DNA of 64,000 nucleotides. Source: Psychroflexus lacisalsi (GTDB taxonomy: Bacteria; Bacteroidota; Bacteroidia; Flavobacteriales; Flavobacteriaceae). A program made the position numbers and the translations under genes. The notes below the pieces were generated by a model that was not told the DNA's origin, did not search any database, and saw only the letters and a list, made by a program, of their open reading frames with translations. Shown here piece after piece: positions 46,998 to 57,249 of this stretch (its first letter is position 1; every line of letters begins with the position of its first letter). Where the stretch lies: the NCBI RefSeq assembly GCF_020164495.1, contig NZ_JAIQYZ010000001.1, forward strand, positions 992,001 to 1,056,000. Reading direction: 5' to 3'.

Positions 46998-49900
46998 TCG
47001 ATCAATGCTGGAGGACTTTGTATTTTCATTAATGATTCACAGGAAGCTTCTGCACTTGTTATAGTTGAAGGAGTTGTGAATTGCTTTCAAAATTGTATTT
47101 TCATTAATGATTCACAGGTAAAAAAGCATTTGTAGCATTATACGCTCTGTTGTGAATTGCTTTCAAAATTGTATTTTCATTAATGATTCACAGGCTATAT
47201 CAGTAACGGTGCTATTGGTTTCGCGTTGTGAATTGCTTTCAAAATTGTATTTTCATTAATGATTCACAGGATTTAGCTGCTTATATATTCGTTAACTTTA
47301 GTTGTGAATTGCTTTCAAAATTGTATTTTCATTAATGATTCACAGGATTTACAGAGGCCATATAAACGAAATGGCAGTTGTGAATTGCTTTCAAAATTGT
47401 ATTTTCATTAATGATTCACAGGGCGACTAAGTAATAACATTTATCAACTTCCGTTGTGAATTGCTTTCAAAATTGTATTTTCATTAATGATTCACAGGTA
47501 AAAAAGATTTGGTTAAATATTATAATCAGTTGTGAATTGCTTTCAAAATTGTATTTTCATTAATGATTCACAGGTTAAAACACAAATTGGAGAATCACTT
47601 ACAGGTTGTGAATTGCTTTCAAAATTGTATTTTCATTAATGATTCACAGGTTAAAACACAAATTGGAGAATCACTTACAGGTTGTGAATTGCTTTCAAAA
47701 TTGTATTTTCATTAATGATTCACAGGCATTTGTCAATTTTAAACTCAGCAATACAGTTGTGAATTGCTTTCAAAATTGTATTTTCATTAATGATTCACAG
47801 GATTCATTAAAATGTTTTTCTGTAAGGTCTTGTTGTGAATTGCTTTCAAAATTGTATTTTCATTAATGATTCACAGGGTTGAACAGGAATTAACAGAATA
47901 GATATGGTTGTGAATTGCTTTCAAAATTGTATTTTCATTAATGATTCACAGGACTTTTTTAAACTTGTAAATATTGGAGGTGGTTGTGAATTGCTTTCAA
48001 AATTGTATTTTCATTAATGATTCACAGGAAAAGTGATGGATGGCTCCTTGATCGCTATGTTGTGAATTGCTTTCAAAATTGTATTTTCATTAATGATTCA
48101 CAGGGACGAAGAAGGAAACCCTACAGGAGAATACGTTGTGAATTGCTTTCAAAATTGTATTTTCATTAATGATTCACAGGATTGGCTGAGTTTGAAAAAC
48201 AGTCAACTGCGTTGTGAATTGCTTTCAAAATTGTATTTTCATTAATGATTCACAGGTTCTACCCTACTCGATCTCAAATGGATCAAGTTGTGAATTGCTT
48301 TCAAAATTGTATTTTCATTAATGATTCACAGGTATTTTTATAAACTACTCTAGGTATAAAGAGTTGTGAATTGCTTTCAAAATTGTATTTTCATTAATGA
48401 TTCACAGGTTCTAGTTTTCGACGATGTTAAAAAGAATTGTTGTGAATTGCTTTCAAAATTGTATTTTCATTAATGATTCACAGGAAATCGTAAGTAATGA
48501 AAAACACATATCGAGTTGTGAATTGCTTTCAAAATTGTATTTTCATTAATGATTCACAGGCCTGTCTCAACAAGTGTAAGTGTTGAATCCGTTGTGAATT
48601 GCTTTCAAAATTGTATTTTCATTAATGATTCACAGGCCTGGTACTTTGAGGGATTCTGTGGCCATTGTTGTGAATTGCTTTCAAAATTGTATTTTCATTA
48701 ATGATTCACAGGAGTGTATTGTTGGCCACAGGATTGAAGGAAGTTGTGAATTGCTTTCAAAATTGTATTTTCATTAATGATTCACAGGCTGAGGTGCCGA
48801 TGGGAATGCGGGCGGTACGTTGTGAATTGCTTTCAAAATTGTATTTTCATTAATGATTCACAGGATGCTGACATTGCAGAAGAGAGACAAATTGGTTGTG
48901 AATTGCTTTCAAAATTGTATTTTCATTAATGATTCACAGGTGAAAAGATGCAACGCTTTAGAAGGAGGGTGTTGTGAATTGCTTTCAAAATTGTATTTTC
49001 ATTAATGATTCACAGGCATCTGCTCTAAGTTGATCGCCTATTCCAGGTTGTGAATTGCTTTCAAAATTGTATTTTCATTAATGATTCACAGGTGGAGTTT
49101 GACGTTGTTTGGCTCAATTCGGTTGTGAATTGCTTTCAAAATTGTATTTTCATTAATGATTCACAGGCCCCTACAAGTGCTAGCCTAGCATCTTGAGTTG
49201 TGAATTGCTTTCAAAATTGTATTTTCATTAATGATTCACAGGGTTGAATTAATTGCATACACAAATATAACAGTTGTGAATTGCTTTCAAAATTGTATTT
49301 TCATTAATGATTCACAGGCAGCAGAACAGCATTGTTTCTTTGGAATAGTTGTGAATTGCTTTCAAAATTGTATTTTCATTAATGATTCACAGGATTATCT
49401 GGCCAACAAAAAAATAGATTTCTGTTGTGAATTGCTTTCAAAATTGTATTTTCATTAATGATTCACAGGAAATCCTTAGTACAAGTTGGAGCTAACAGCG
49501 TTGTGAATTGCTTTCAAAATTGTATTTTCATTAATGATTCACAGGCTGCCTTTATTGAGCTATTTACAGCAGATGGTTGTGAATTGCTTTCAAAATTGTA
49601 TTTTCATTAATGATTCACAGGGTAGTGCCAAGTATCAATCTATAAAACTTGGTTGTGAATTGCTTTCAAAATTGTATTTTCATTAATGATTCACAGGTTG
49701 TGGCTTTGCTATATACATCACTTGTGGGTTGTGAATTGCTTTCAAAATTGTATTTTCATTAATGATTCACAGGATCACAGCTTTCAAAGATATAAGAGAA
49801 ACAGTTGTGAATTGCTTTCAAAATTGTATTTTCATTAATGATTCACAGGAATGGTTGCTCAAGTAGCAAGTAATATTTAGTTGTGAATTGCTTTCAAAAT

Positions 49901-50532
49901 TGTATTTTCATTAATGATTCACAGGTTTGAAGACTTGCAAGCTTTCGCGAGCGAAGTTGTGAATTGCTTTCAAAATTGTATTTTCATTAATGATTCACAG
50001 GGAAATGTACAAAAGAGGAAAAACCTTATTTGTTGTGAATTGCTTTCAAAATTGTATTTTCATTAATGATTCACAGGTCCCTCTATAAGAGAAGCTGTGG
50101 TGGGATAGTTGTGAATTGCTTTCAAAATTGTATTTTCATTAATGATTCACAGGGTTTTGCTTGGTCTTTACTTGCTCCAGATGGTTGTGAATTGCTTTCA
50201 AAATTGTATTTTCATTAATGATTCACAGGCAATTTGACCTTGGGGATAGTGTTTACTTAGTTGTGAATTGCTTTCAAAATTGTATTTTCATTAATGATTC
50301 ACAGGAAAACAGATCCTCCAAAGCAAACCACAGAGGTTGTGAATTGCTTTCAAAATTGTATTTTCATTAATGATTCACAGGAAAGCTTCAAAAGCTTATA
50401 AATCTCATCGAGTTGTGAATTGCTTTCAAAATTGTATTTTCATTAATGATTCACAGGCGATCAAGATAATTTCCCATTGAACAAAAGTTGTGAATTGCTT
50501 TCAAAATTGTATTTTCATTAATGATTCACAGG
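46998..50532 (+). CRISPR. type II-C CRISPR array, 46 repeats plus one degenerate repeat
   Basis: Forty-six identical 46-bp repeats (47073 to 50532) begin GTTGTGAATTGCTTTCAAAA and end ATTAATGATTCACAGG, separated by 30-base spacers; six spacers in the array are 29 bases. A 47th, degenerate repeat at 46998-47043 keeps only its last 26 bases, giving 46 spacers in all. Spacers at 47575-47604 and 47651-47680 are identical. The repeat has an internal GTGAAT/ATTCAC inverted pair. The tracrRNA anti-repeat pairs with the + strand form, so the crRNAs are read left to right, towards a terminator that touches the last repeat. The cas genes face the array from the right. Confidence 0.99.
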
Positions 50533-50566
50533 GTATCAGCTGTAAAATGCTGATACCTTGTTTTTT
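50532..50566 (+). terminator. terminator abutting the last CRISPR repeat
   Basis: GGTATCAGC / GCTGATACC, a perfect 9-base stem, 8-base loop, then TTGTTTTTT. The first base of the stem is the last base of the final repeat. A second inverted repeat TTTTTTAAGC / GCTTAAAAAA follows at 50561-50588 and may act on the cas side. This fixes the direction of array transcription. Confidence 0.88.
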
Positions 50567-50627
50567 AAGCAATAAATAGCTTAAAAAAAATGAAAGAAAT
50601 GGATAGGGTCTAAAGGAAAATATAGGT

Positions 50628-50978
<351 letters not shown>

Positions 50979-50989
50979 TCATTATTTGG

Positions 50990-51892
50990 TTATGAATTAA
51001 ATTCAGGATATAATAGGCGTCTTGAACTTCCCTCAAGACAGAAAAATAAACTAGTAGTTGTTCTGCTTAAGGCATTCATCAAAGGACTTTTTTGTCCTTC
51101 AATAGTAACGTCTAGGACTGGAATTTGTAATAGCTTCATCTTAAGTTCAGTATTCATTTCAATATCTGGATCATCTAAATCTTTAATAATATCATAGACC
51201 AGATCATCGACGTAAATGCGATATGGTTCCATCAAATCGTCAGCTAAACAATAAGCATTGTATTTATTGCGATGAAAAATACCCAGATTGGGAAGTAGAC
51301 CACTTGCTATTATTGCTCTTGCTGTTGAAGCTCTTAAAATGGCATAACCATAATTCAATAAATGATTTGGTGAAATCCCTTTAGGAGTTCTATTAAAGTT
51401 GGGGATATCAAATAAGTGTTGCCAGTAATAAGCAGCAGAAACCCCTTCATGATTTTCAAGATCACCACTTTTTACTTGCTTACTCCAGTTAATCAATTTA
51501 AGTCCGTTCTTTTCTCTTTTTTTTAGATGATGGGCTTGATTCCTTATTTTATAGGTAATGGTTTGTTGCCATAAATTCTTTTTTAAAGGAATGCTGGCAT
51601 CCATTTGATACCGGATGCGTTCCATTTGTTCACTATGCCCATTGAGGGGTTGTAATAAACTGATGGGCAAATGGAACTGATCGCAGTTAACAATAGCCGT
51701 TTTGTTTTGAATCAATTTGGTAATTAAGCCATTGGTTAGTGTTATTTGTTGATTCTCTAAAATGAGCATTCCAATATCTTCAATAGGAACAGTTCTATCT
51801 TCTTTATGGTCTTCAGGGAAACGAATATATAATTGTTGGTGTTTGGTGCTGAGATAGGCTGGGTTTGAAAAAAATAAAGTGCGTTTTATCAT
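50990..51892 (-). CDS. cas1: CRISPR integrase Cas1
   Basis: The spacer-integration nuclease, 300 residues. The N-terminal strand domain (LFFSNPAYLSTKHQQLYIRF) and the helical catalytic domain are present. Metal ligands are visible as Glu in the NHEGVSAAYYWQHLF segment, His in GIFHRNKYNAY and an acidic residue in LADDLMEPYR. It is encoded 11 bases after cas9. Confidence 0.97.
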   Translation of the reverse strand: MIKRTLFFSNPAYLSTKHQQLYIRFPEDHKEDRTVPIEDIGMLILENQQITLTNGLITKLIQNKTAIVNCDQFHLPISLLQPLNGHSEQMERIRYQMDASIPLKKNLWQQTITYKIRNQAHHLKKREKNGLKLINWSKQVKSGDLENHEGVSAAYYWQHLFDIPNFNRTPKGISPNHLLNYGYAILRASTARAIIASGLLPNLGIFHRNKYNAYCLADDLMEPYRIYVDDLVYDIIKDLDDPDIEMNTELKMKLLQIPVLDVTIEGQKSPLMNALSRTTTSLFFCLEGSSRRLLYPEFNS

Positions 51893-51903
51893 TTAATTAA
51901 GTT

Positions 51904-54900
51904 TTAGTATTCGCCTATCTGTACTACTTTACCTAGATGATTTAGTCTTACTTTTTTAATCTGTCCCACTCCAGATAAACCAGTTCTTAACCAACTCAAA
52001 TGATGAGTTTCTTTAATATTATCTACGTTAGTTTCAAGATGATGTCTGAAAAAATAATCTCTATTTGTAAATTTTTGCATCCTAAATAAATTCCCACTTA
52101 TCCGTGATTGATGTGATGAGGCCAAAAGATCAATTTCATTTGGGTTAAAGCTATTTTCTTCATTTGGAAATACAAACATTTCATTCTGTTTCATGGTGAA
52201 CAAAAACTCCCAACCTTTTTCGTGATGTTTATTGATTATTGGGAGCCCAATATTTTTCCTTGTAACAGCTTCATAAAAAGACACAACTTCTTCCTGTAAA
52301 TTACCTTTGTCATCTTTATAAATGGCCACGTGATGGTTATTCCCAGTACTTACGTAATCTGTAGGAACCGAATCACCATGCTTATCTTTAAGTTCTTGAT
52401 TAATATGGTTTTTAGCATGGTGTAAAGGTTCAGCATTTGATACCCCCTTGATTTTAACGCGCTTAATTTTGATTCCCTTTTCTTTATTTAACCATATGGG
52501 ATTCTTATCTAAATTAGCAAAGGCGTCTTTAGATTTATCATTAAACTCTTTTAATCGTTTTTTAAGAATAGCCTTTATTCCATCATCTATAACTTTATCC
52601 AGCTTCAAGTCAGGAGTTACTTCTTTCCTAATCGTATACCGACCTTCAAGCCAAGCCATCTTAACTTTATCTGGAACAGTTTCTTGTGTCCCGTTAATGT
52701 AAATAGGATTTTTAGTCAAAGAATTTGAACCTGTAAAAGCTATTTTAGAGTTATTTTCAAACTCACCTAAACGTTTTAATAGAGCTTTTCTGTAGGTCTT
52801 GCTTGCAACTAAGCCTATCATCTCTTGATTAAACTTACTACCCACTTTTTCAAGTTTCGTTTCGTAATACTGCGACTTTCCATAAATCGTTTCTTTATGA
52901 AGTTGGCCTCTAGGGGTTTGTACAGTTTGATATTTAAACTTATTATTACCTTCTACGTTGATTTTATTTTTATTCTTAGTAGTGACCTTATTTTTAGTTT
53001 TAAATGAAATTAAAATTTGAGATAATTGCTCTTTAGACTCTTTCCTTATAGTTGGAAAAGGAGCAATAAATTTTCGTTTACCTTTTTCGTCTTTGTAGGT
53101 ATAGGTATTTTCAAGCTTATAGATTTCCTTGTTAGATTTGGCATTTAGGTTGTTTAAATATTGTATAATGCCAGGTTTCGTAAACGCAACCGTAATAGCA
53201 TCCATCGCATGATGCCTGTGGTCATTTCGCTTCGACCAATCTTTTATTCTAGGTAACTTTTTACCTTCTTTATTTTCTTTATAATAGGTTAAGCCTACTT
53301 TTTCATACTTATCCCAATTAAGTTCCTGCATAACTTGAATTAGACCCCAATCTTCTCTCAACTTACTAGTGATTTTTCCAGAAGTTAAACTAACACGTCT
53401 TGTAATATCTAGTAAAATTTCAGCAGCTTTTTTAGCGATATAAGCAGAAGTACCTAGATCTCTATTTAGAAAATCTTCTGGTATATCATTTAAAGACATT
53501 AATAACTTGTTTTGTTTAGAGTATTTAATCTTTCCAGCTTTAAAAAGCTCCTCGACACGTTTTCTATACTTTTCAAGTCCTTCTTTACCGTATTTTCTTC
53601 CCACAAAATCAAGAGCCGTTTCGTCCCCTTTATCTAGATTACTTTTCCTCGTTTCCAAAGTTTTATTTGAAAAAGAATCATCAAAAAGTCTTGATTTTGG
53701 AATGATATGTTCGATATCGTATTTTTTGGAAAATAAGTCTTCAGGCTTTATATACTCATCAGTATATAAAGTACGGTATCCATTGGTTTCAAGTTCCTTA
53801 TAAAGCTTATAGCGAATTAAATCATTGCGGCTAACGTGTGGCAAACCAAACTTACTTTTTATTTCATTCCTATATTTCTCATGATCTTTGGTTGCTCTTC
53901 CTATCGCTTTAGTCATTTCACTCCGTTGCTCCTTTGTATTTTTAAGTTCTCGAGCGAGTTCAATTCTAATTTCGTCTGGTCTTCCCATTTCAGAATCTTC
54001 AATAATTGCGTTGACCACATTTATACATTGGTTAAGTATTTTCTCAACAACAGGATTTCTTAGACTATTTTTCTTTAGTATTTCAAGCTTTGGTTTAAGC
54101 TCTCTTTCCTCATTTTGTTTTTTTGTGATAGAATTAGAATGGTTATATCCTGCTAGTTCACATGCTTCTGAGTACAATTTACCATCCTCCAGATAAGGTA
54201 ATATCTTCCTAATGGCTCTTGCGCTTAGGCTACCATAATCATCTTGAAAACTGATGTTTATTAAATAGTGTAAATGCTCATCTTTAAATCCAAATGTTGA
54301 TTTTAGTTTTTGTTCAAGCGATTCGGTTCCTGTTCTTGTGAAATCGTCTTCATAGGAATAAAGTAAATGCCATAATTCGTAAGACTCTTGTTTAGAAAAA
54401 GGATTTCCTTTTAATGTTGAATTAAATTCAAGAATTCCTTTATCAATTCCAATTTCATCAAAACATTTTTTTAAAATCTCAATTAGATCCTCTCCATCTA
54501 TATTAGAATAGTCAATATTGTCGTAGCCTTCAATTCTTAAAATCTCTTTGTAAGTTTTAAGTAAATTATAATTAGTTCTGTTTCCCTCGACTGTTTTAAA
54601 ATTTATTTTCCATTCATTTGGCTTTAAGCCCAATTCCTTCAAAAATTGTTTATCAGTTAATTTATCAATCCAATTTAATGTTTGAAAAAGCTCTTTATTT
54701 GTCTCTTCTTCGATATGGTATACCTCGTTAGTTTTGACATTCGTAATTCTAACAGAGTTCAAGTTTTGCCATACTTTAAACTCTTGAAATAAGGGAGATG
54801 ATTTTGGCACAACACGGTGTCCTACTATTTTATTCTTTTTTTCCCCGTCAATAATTACTTCTTGTTCCCAACTCTCAAACTCACAATAGCTGATTAGTCC

Positions 54901-56016
54901 TTTTTGAGACTTAAGCCTTCGCTGGTAGAAAATGATTTCATTTTGAATTTTATCTCTTAATTCATTTGTCAACTCTGGATAAAATTCAGCTTGTTTTCCC
55001 CAGATTTTTTGAAACTCATTAAGATAGTCCTGCCTATAAAATACTTGATTTTTTAAACTATTATGAGGGTTTTTAGCGATCTGCTTGTATTGGTATTCAC
55101 CAACGGTCATATTGTTGAAATGTAGTTCCTTGCTACGGTCACTAATTTCACTTAAATAACCACTAGACTTATTAATCTCACTATTTATATCTTGTAAAAC
55201 AATTGCTAAATATTCTAGTCCTATTTTTTCAGATAATGCTAGTTTTCTGAGTTTATAGGTCTCTAATTTTTTATCTGCTTTACTTCCATCTATCTTAATT
55301 CCTTTGATACTGAATGGTTTTTCACAAATCTTCCAAGTTTGGTTTTTATTTTTGCCTTCAACTTCTTTAAAAAGCTCTGCAGTTAAGGCTTCGGGATAAT
55401 ATTTTTTTTGATGATTCCAAACTTTATTAAATTCATTTTCAAGATCAGATCGATAGTAGTCTGGTAAAGATTTCTTACCATCTTTTAATAGTGTAAATGA
55501 AAATTCGCCCGGTGTCAAATCGTGGTCATACAACTTTTTGGTTATGTCCATTGAATCTATTAACTCTCCTTCTTCGCTATTGTTAGCTTTTCTACTACTT
55601 TTATACCCACGCTTCTTATTAATTGATAAAAGAACCCTAGCAAATTCATCTTTTTTTAATTTCTCAGAAACAGCATTATTTCTCAAACTCAATAACTCAT
55701 GTGATGAGTTTTTACCGGTTTCCGTCAGTTTGGTTTTCTGATTTATAAAATTTATAAGTTTTAATTCATCAATCAATGCTTTTCTTCTAAGCTGATATCT
55801 AAACTTATTTCTTCTTGCGCCTCTTTTTAAGGTCCGATCTGCATTAATTGTTATACTATTTCCTTTTTTAAAGTCATTTTCTTCATCAGTTGAAATAGGA
55901 ACCACTCTTACACCAGTATTAACTATGGATGACTTTTCGTTTTCATTTTCTGCTTCTTTTACAAAAGCCCATCCAATGGAAGTTGTCCCTAAATCCAATC
56001 CTAAAATTTTTTTCAT
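51904..56016 (-). CDS. cas9: RNA-guided DNA endonuclease Cas9, subtype II-C
   Basis: Effector nuclease of 1370 residues. RuvC-I has Asp8 (ILGLDLGTTSIGWA); the Arg-rich bridge helix follows (RTLKRGARRNKFRYQLRRKA); RuvC-II has Glu686 (EIRIELAREL); the HNH domain has His770 (YDIEHIIPKS) and a downstream NKTLETRKSNLDKGD; RuvC-III has His935/His936 and Asp939 (HHAMDAITVAF). All nuclease residues are intact, so it should cut both strands. The length is large for II-C but usual for Bacteroidetes. It heads the cas9-cas1-cas2 operon, and its start codon lies next to the divergent tracrRNA promoter. Confidence 0.98.
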   Translation of the reverse strand: MKKILGLDLGTTSIGWAFVKEAENENEKSSIVNTGVRVVPISTDEENDFKKGNSITINADRTLKRGARRNKFRYQLRRKALIDELKLINFINQKTKLTETGKNSSHELLSLRNNAVSEKLKKDEFARVLLSINKKRGYKSSRKANNSEEGELIDSMDITKKLYDHDLTPGEFSFTLLKDGKKSLPDYYRSDLENEFNKVWNHQKKYYPEALTAELFKEVEGKNKNQTWKICEKPFSIKGIKIDGSKADKKLETYKLRKLALSEKIGLEYLAIVLQDINSEINKSSGYLSEISDRSKELHFNNMTVGEYQYKQIAKNPHNSLKNQVFYRQDYLNEFQKIWGKQAEFYPELTNELRDKIQNEIIFYQRRLKSQKGLISYCEFESWEQEVIIDGEKKNKIVGHRVVPKSSPLFQEFKVWQNLNSVRITNVKTNEVYHIEEETNKELFQTLNWIDKLTDKQFLKELGLKPNEWKINFKTVEGNRTNYNLLKTYKEILRIEGYDNIDYSNIDGEDLIEILKKCFDEIGIDKGILEFNSTLKGNPFSKQESYELWHLLYSYEDDFTRTGTESLEQKLKSTFGFKDEHLHYLINISFQDDYGSLSARAIRKILPYLEDGKLYSEACELAGYNHSNSITKKQNEERELKPKLEILKKNSLRNPVVEKILNQCINVVNAIIEDSEMGRPDEIRIELARELKNTKEQRSEMTKAIGRATKDHEKYRNEIKSKFGLPHVSRNDLIRYKLYKELETNGYRTLYTDEYIKPEDLFSKKYDIEHIIPKSRLFDDSFSNKTLETRKSNLDKGDETALDFVGRKYGKEGLEKYRKRVEELFKAGKIKYSKQNKLLMSLNDIPEDFLNRDLGTSAYIAKKAAEILLDITRRVSLTSGKITSKLREDWGLIQVMQELNWDKYEKVGLTYYKENKEGKKLPRIKDWSKRNDHRHHAMDAITVAFTKPGIIQYLNNLNAKSNKEIYKLENTYTYKDEKGKRKFIAPFPTIRKESKEQLSQILISFKTKNKVTTKNKNKINVEGNNKFKYQTVQTPRGQLHKETIYGKSQYYETKLEKVGSKFNQEMIGLVASKTYRKALLKRLGEFENNSKIAFTGSNSLTKNPIYINGTQETVPDKVKMAWLEGRYTIRKEVTPDLKLDKVIDDGIKAILKKRLKEFNDKSKDAFANLDKNPIWLNKEKGIKIKRVKIKGVSNAEPLHHAKNHINQELKDKHGDSVPTDYVSTGNNHHVAIYKDDKGNLQEEVVSFYEAVTRKNIGLPIINKHHEKGWEFLFTMKQNEMFVFPNEENSFNPNEIDLLASSHQSRISGNLFRMQKFTNRDYFFRHHLETNVDNIKETHHLSWLRTGLSGVGQIKKVRLNHLGKVVQIGEY

Positions 56017-56022
56017 AATATG

Positions 56023-56051
56023 TTGGTTATCTAATTATATTAATATCTTTG
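56023..56051 (+). promoter_or_regulatory. tracrRNA promoter
   Basis: TTG (56023-56025), 18 bases, then TATCTTTG (56044-56051): a full Bacteroidetes TTG-N18-TAnnTTTG promoter on the + strand. Initiation 5-7 bases downstream would fall exactly at the start of the anti-repeat (56057). The -33 element lies only 7 bases from the cas9 ATG on the other strand. Confidence 0.75.
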
Positions 56052-56055
56052 TTTC

Positions 56056-56137
56056 ACAATTTTGAAGCAATTCACAATAAGGATTATTCCGTTGTGAAAA
56101 CATTTAAAGCGGCCTTTACGGGTCGCTTTCTTCTTTT
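56056..56137 (+). ncRNA. tracrRNA
   Basis: Anti-repeat at 56057-56077 (CAATTTTGAAGCAATTCACA plus A) is complementary to the first half of the CRISPR repeat, with one bulged base. A small nexus-like hairpin GGA-TTAT-TCC follows (56081-56090), then the terminator stem AAAGCGGCC / GGGTCGCTTT (56106-56129, one G-U pair) and a T-rich tail CTTCTTTT. TTCACAA (56071-56077) can also pair with TTGTGAA (56092-56098), offering an alternative fold when no crRNA is bound. It is divergent from cas9. Ends are estimated from the promoter and terminator. Confidence 0.88.
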
Positions 56138-56255
56138 AAAGAACTTAAATCTAATAAATTCTTTCAAAACTCACAACATCTAACGCTAAGGATATGAAAT
56201 TAAATAAGTAATCTCTTGGTTTTTAAAATATTAAAAAAATAACCTATTTACCTTT

Positions 56256-56307
56256 CCCAAATTTTTAACTTCTACTCCGAGCAAGAGTCTAAAATTATCT
56301 AAATTCA
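56256..56307. repeat. left direct repeat flanking the HNH/methyltransferase module
   Basis: 52 bases starting CCCAAATTTTTAACTTCTAC and ending AATTATCTAAATTCA. It matches 58383-58435 with three substitutions and one base of length difference. The right copy is the sequence directly upstream of the M28 peptidase gene. Confidence 0.88.
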
Positions 56308-56385
56308 AACAAGGGATTGATTTAGTAATAAAAAAATATCGCACCATTTCTGGTAAATAAATATTTTAAAGATTTACTAAAACAT

Positions 56386-57246
56386 TCAATATTCCTTCTC
56401 ACTTGGAATTACCCCTCTAACACCTCCGGCAGGATTTTCAACATCACCTTTATAACGCGGAATAATATGAATGTGAACATGTGGAATAGTTTGACCACTA
56501 GCTTCATTAACATTAATACCTATATTATACCCATCTGGATTGAATTTGTTTTGTAAATCTGCTTTAATCAAATTCACTAGAAACCAGCATGCAGATTGCT
56601 CTCTAAAACTAAGTTCAAAATAATCGGAGACTTTTCTTTTAGGAATTACCAGTGTGTGACCTTCTGAAACAGGAAATTTGTCACTAAAAGCAAAACAACT
56701 CGCTAATTCGCCCGCTTGATCTTTAGGTTCAAGTCTTTCAAAAAAAGGACTAGCTTCAGGATTATTTTGATTTAAAAAACAATGATGTTGGTATTCGTAG
56801 ATTTCAACATTATCATTTTTAAAAACTGTTTTGAAGGGAAGTATAACATTGGTCTGGAAAGTTTTAACCTTGTGGATAAAATGAGTTCTAAATCCTGCAT
56901 TTTTAATATCTCTCCTTACGCTGAAATAGGCTTTTCCTCCAAACTTTAGAAGTTTGGAAATTTCAAACAAAACTTTTGCTTGGTCTTGACTTTGGATAAC
57001 ATTTAGGACATAATGACACAGTATAGTATCATAAGTTTTGGTGGGGTAGTGGGGAAAATATTCAGGATCGTAACCAGAAATATTCAGACCTCTCTTTTTT
57101 AATTCTACAACATCTTTCCCAAAGCCACACCCAAAATCGAGAGTCTCGCCTACAATCAATTTTTTATCCAATAAAAGCTTGCTAGGAAAAGACATCTTAT
57201 CTCTTTCTTTGGCTGTGCAATGAGAAAATTGATTTTTGGATGCCAT
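56386..57246 (-). CDS. class I SAM methyltransferase fused to HIT-family hydrolase
   Basis: A 286-residue fusion. Residues 1 to about 155 are a Rossmann-type methyltransferase: motif I LDFGCGFGKD (36-45), acidic SGYDPEY after strand 2, and TYDTILCHYVLNVI for motif IV. Residues from about 165 form a HIT domain: EGHTLVIPKRKVSDYFEL, then GQTIPHVHIHIIPRYKGD with the catalytic triad His256-His258-His260. HIT enzymes hydrolyse nucleotidyl phosphates; the methyl acceptor is unknown. It lies 3 bases after the HNH nuclease gene. A modification plus nucleotide-handling role tied to the nuclease is inferred. Confidence 0.88.
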   Translation of the reverse strand: MASKNQFSHCTAKERDKMSFPSKLLLDKKLIVGETLDFGCGFGKDVVELKKRGLNISGYDPEYFPHYPTKTYDTILCHYVLNVIQSQDQAKVLFEISKLLKFGGKAYFSVRRDIKNAGFRTHFIHKVKTFQTNVILPFKTVFKNDNVEIYEYQHHCFLNQNNPEASPFFERLEPKDQAGELASCFAFSDKFPVSEGHTLVIPKRKVSDYFELSFREQSACWFLVNLIKADLQNKFNPDGYNIGINVNEASGQTIPHVHIHIIPRYKGDVENPAGGVRGVIPSEKEY

Positions 57247-57249
57247 AAC

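Noticed and set aside
47639-47866. Open frames inside the CRISPR array (also 49231-49458) with repeated VVNCFQNCIF segments
   Set aside because: They are translations of the repeats across spacers and have no coding meaning.
48485-48514. A spacer sharing 15 bases (CGTAAGTAATGAAAA) with 61531-61545
   Set aside because: Only half of the spacer matches; given 46 AT-rich spacers and 64 kb on two strands, this is near chance, and it is not called self-targeting.
51904-56016. Several 60-100 codon + strand frames opposite cas9
   Set aside because: They are antisense to a long, motif-complete gene and have no start signals.
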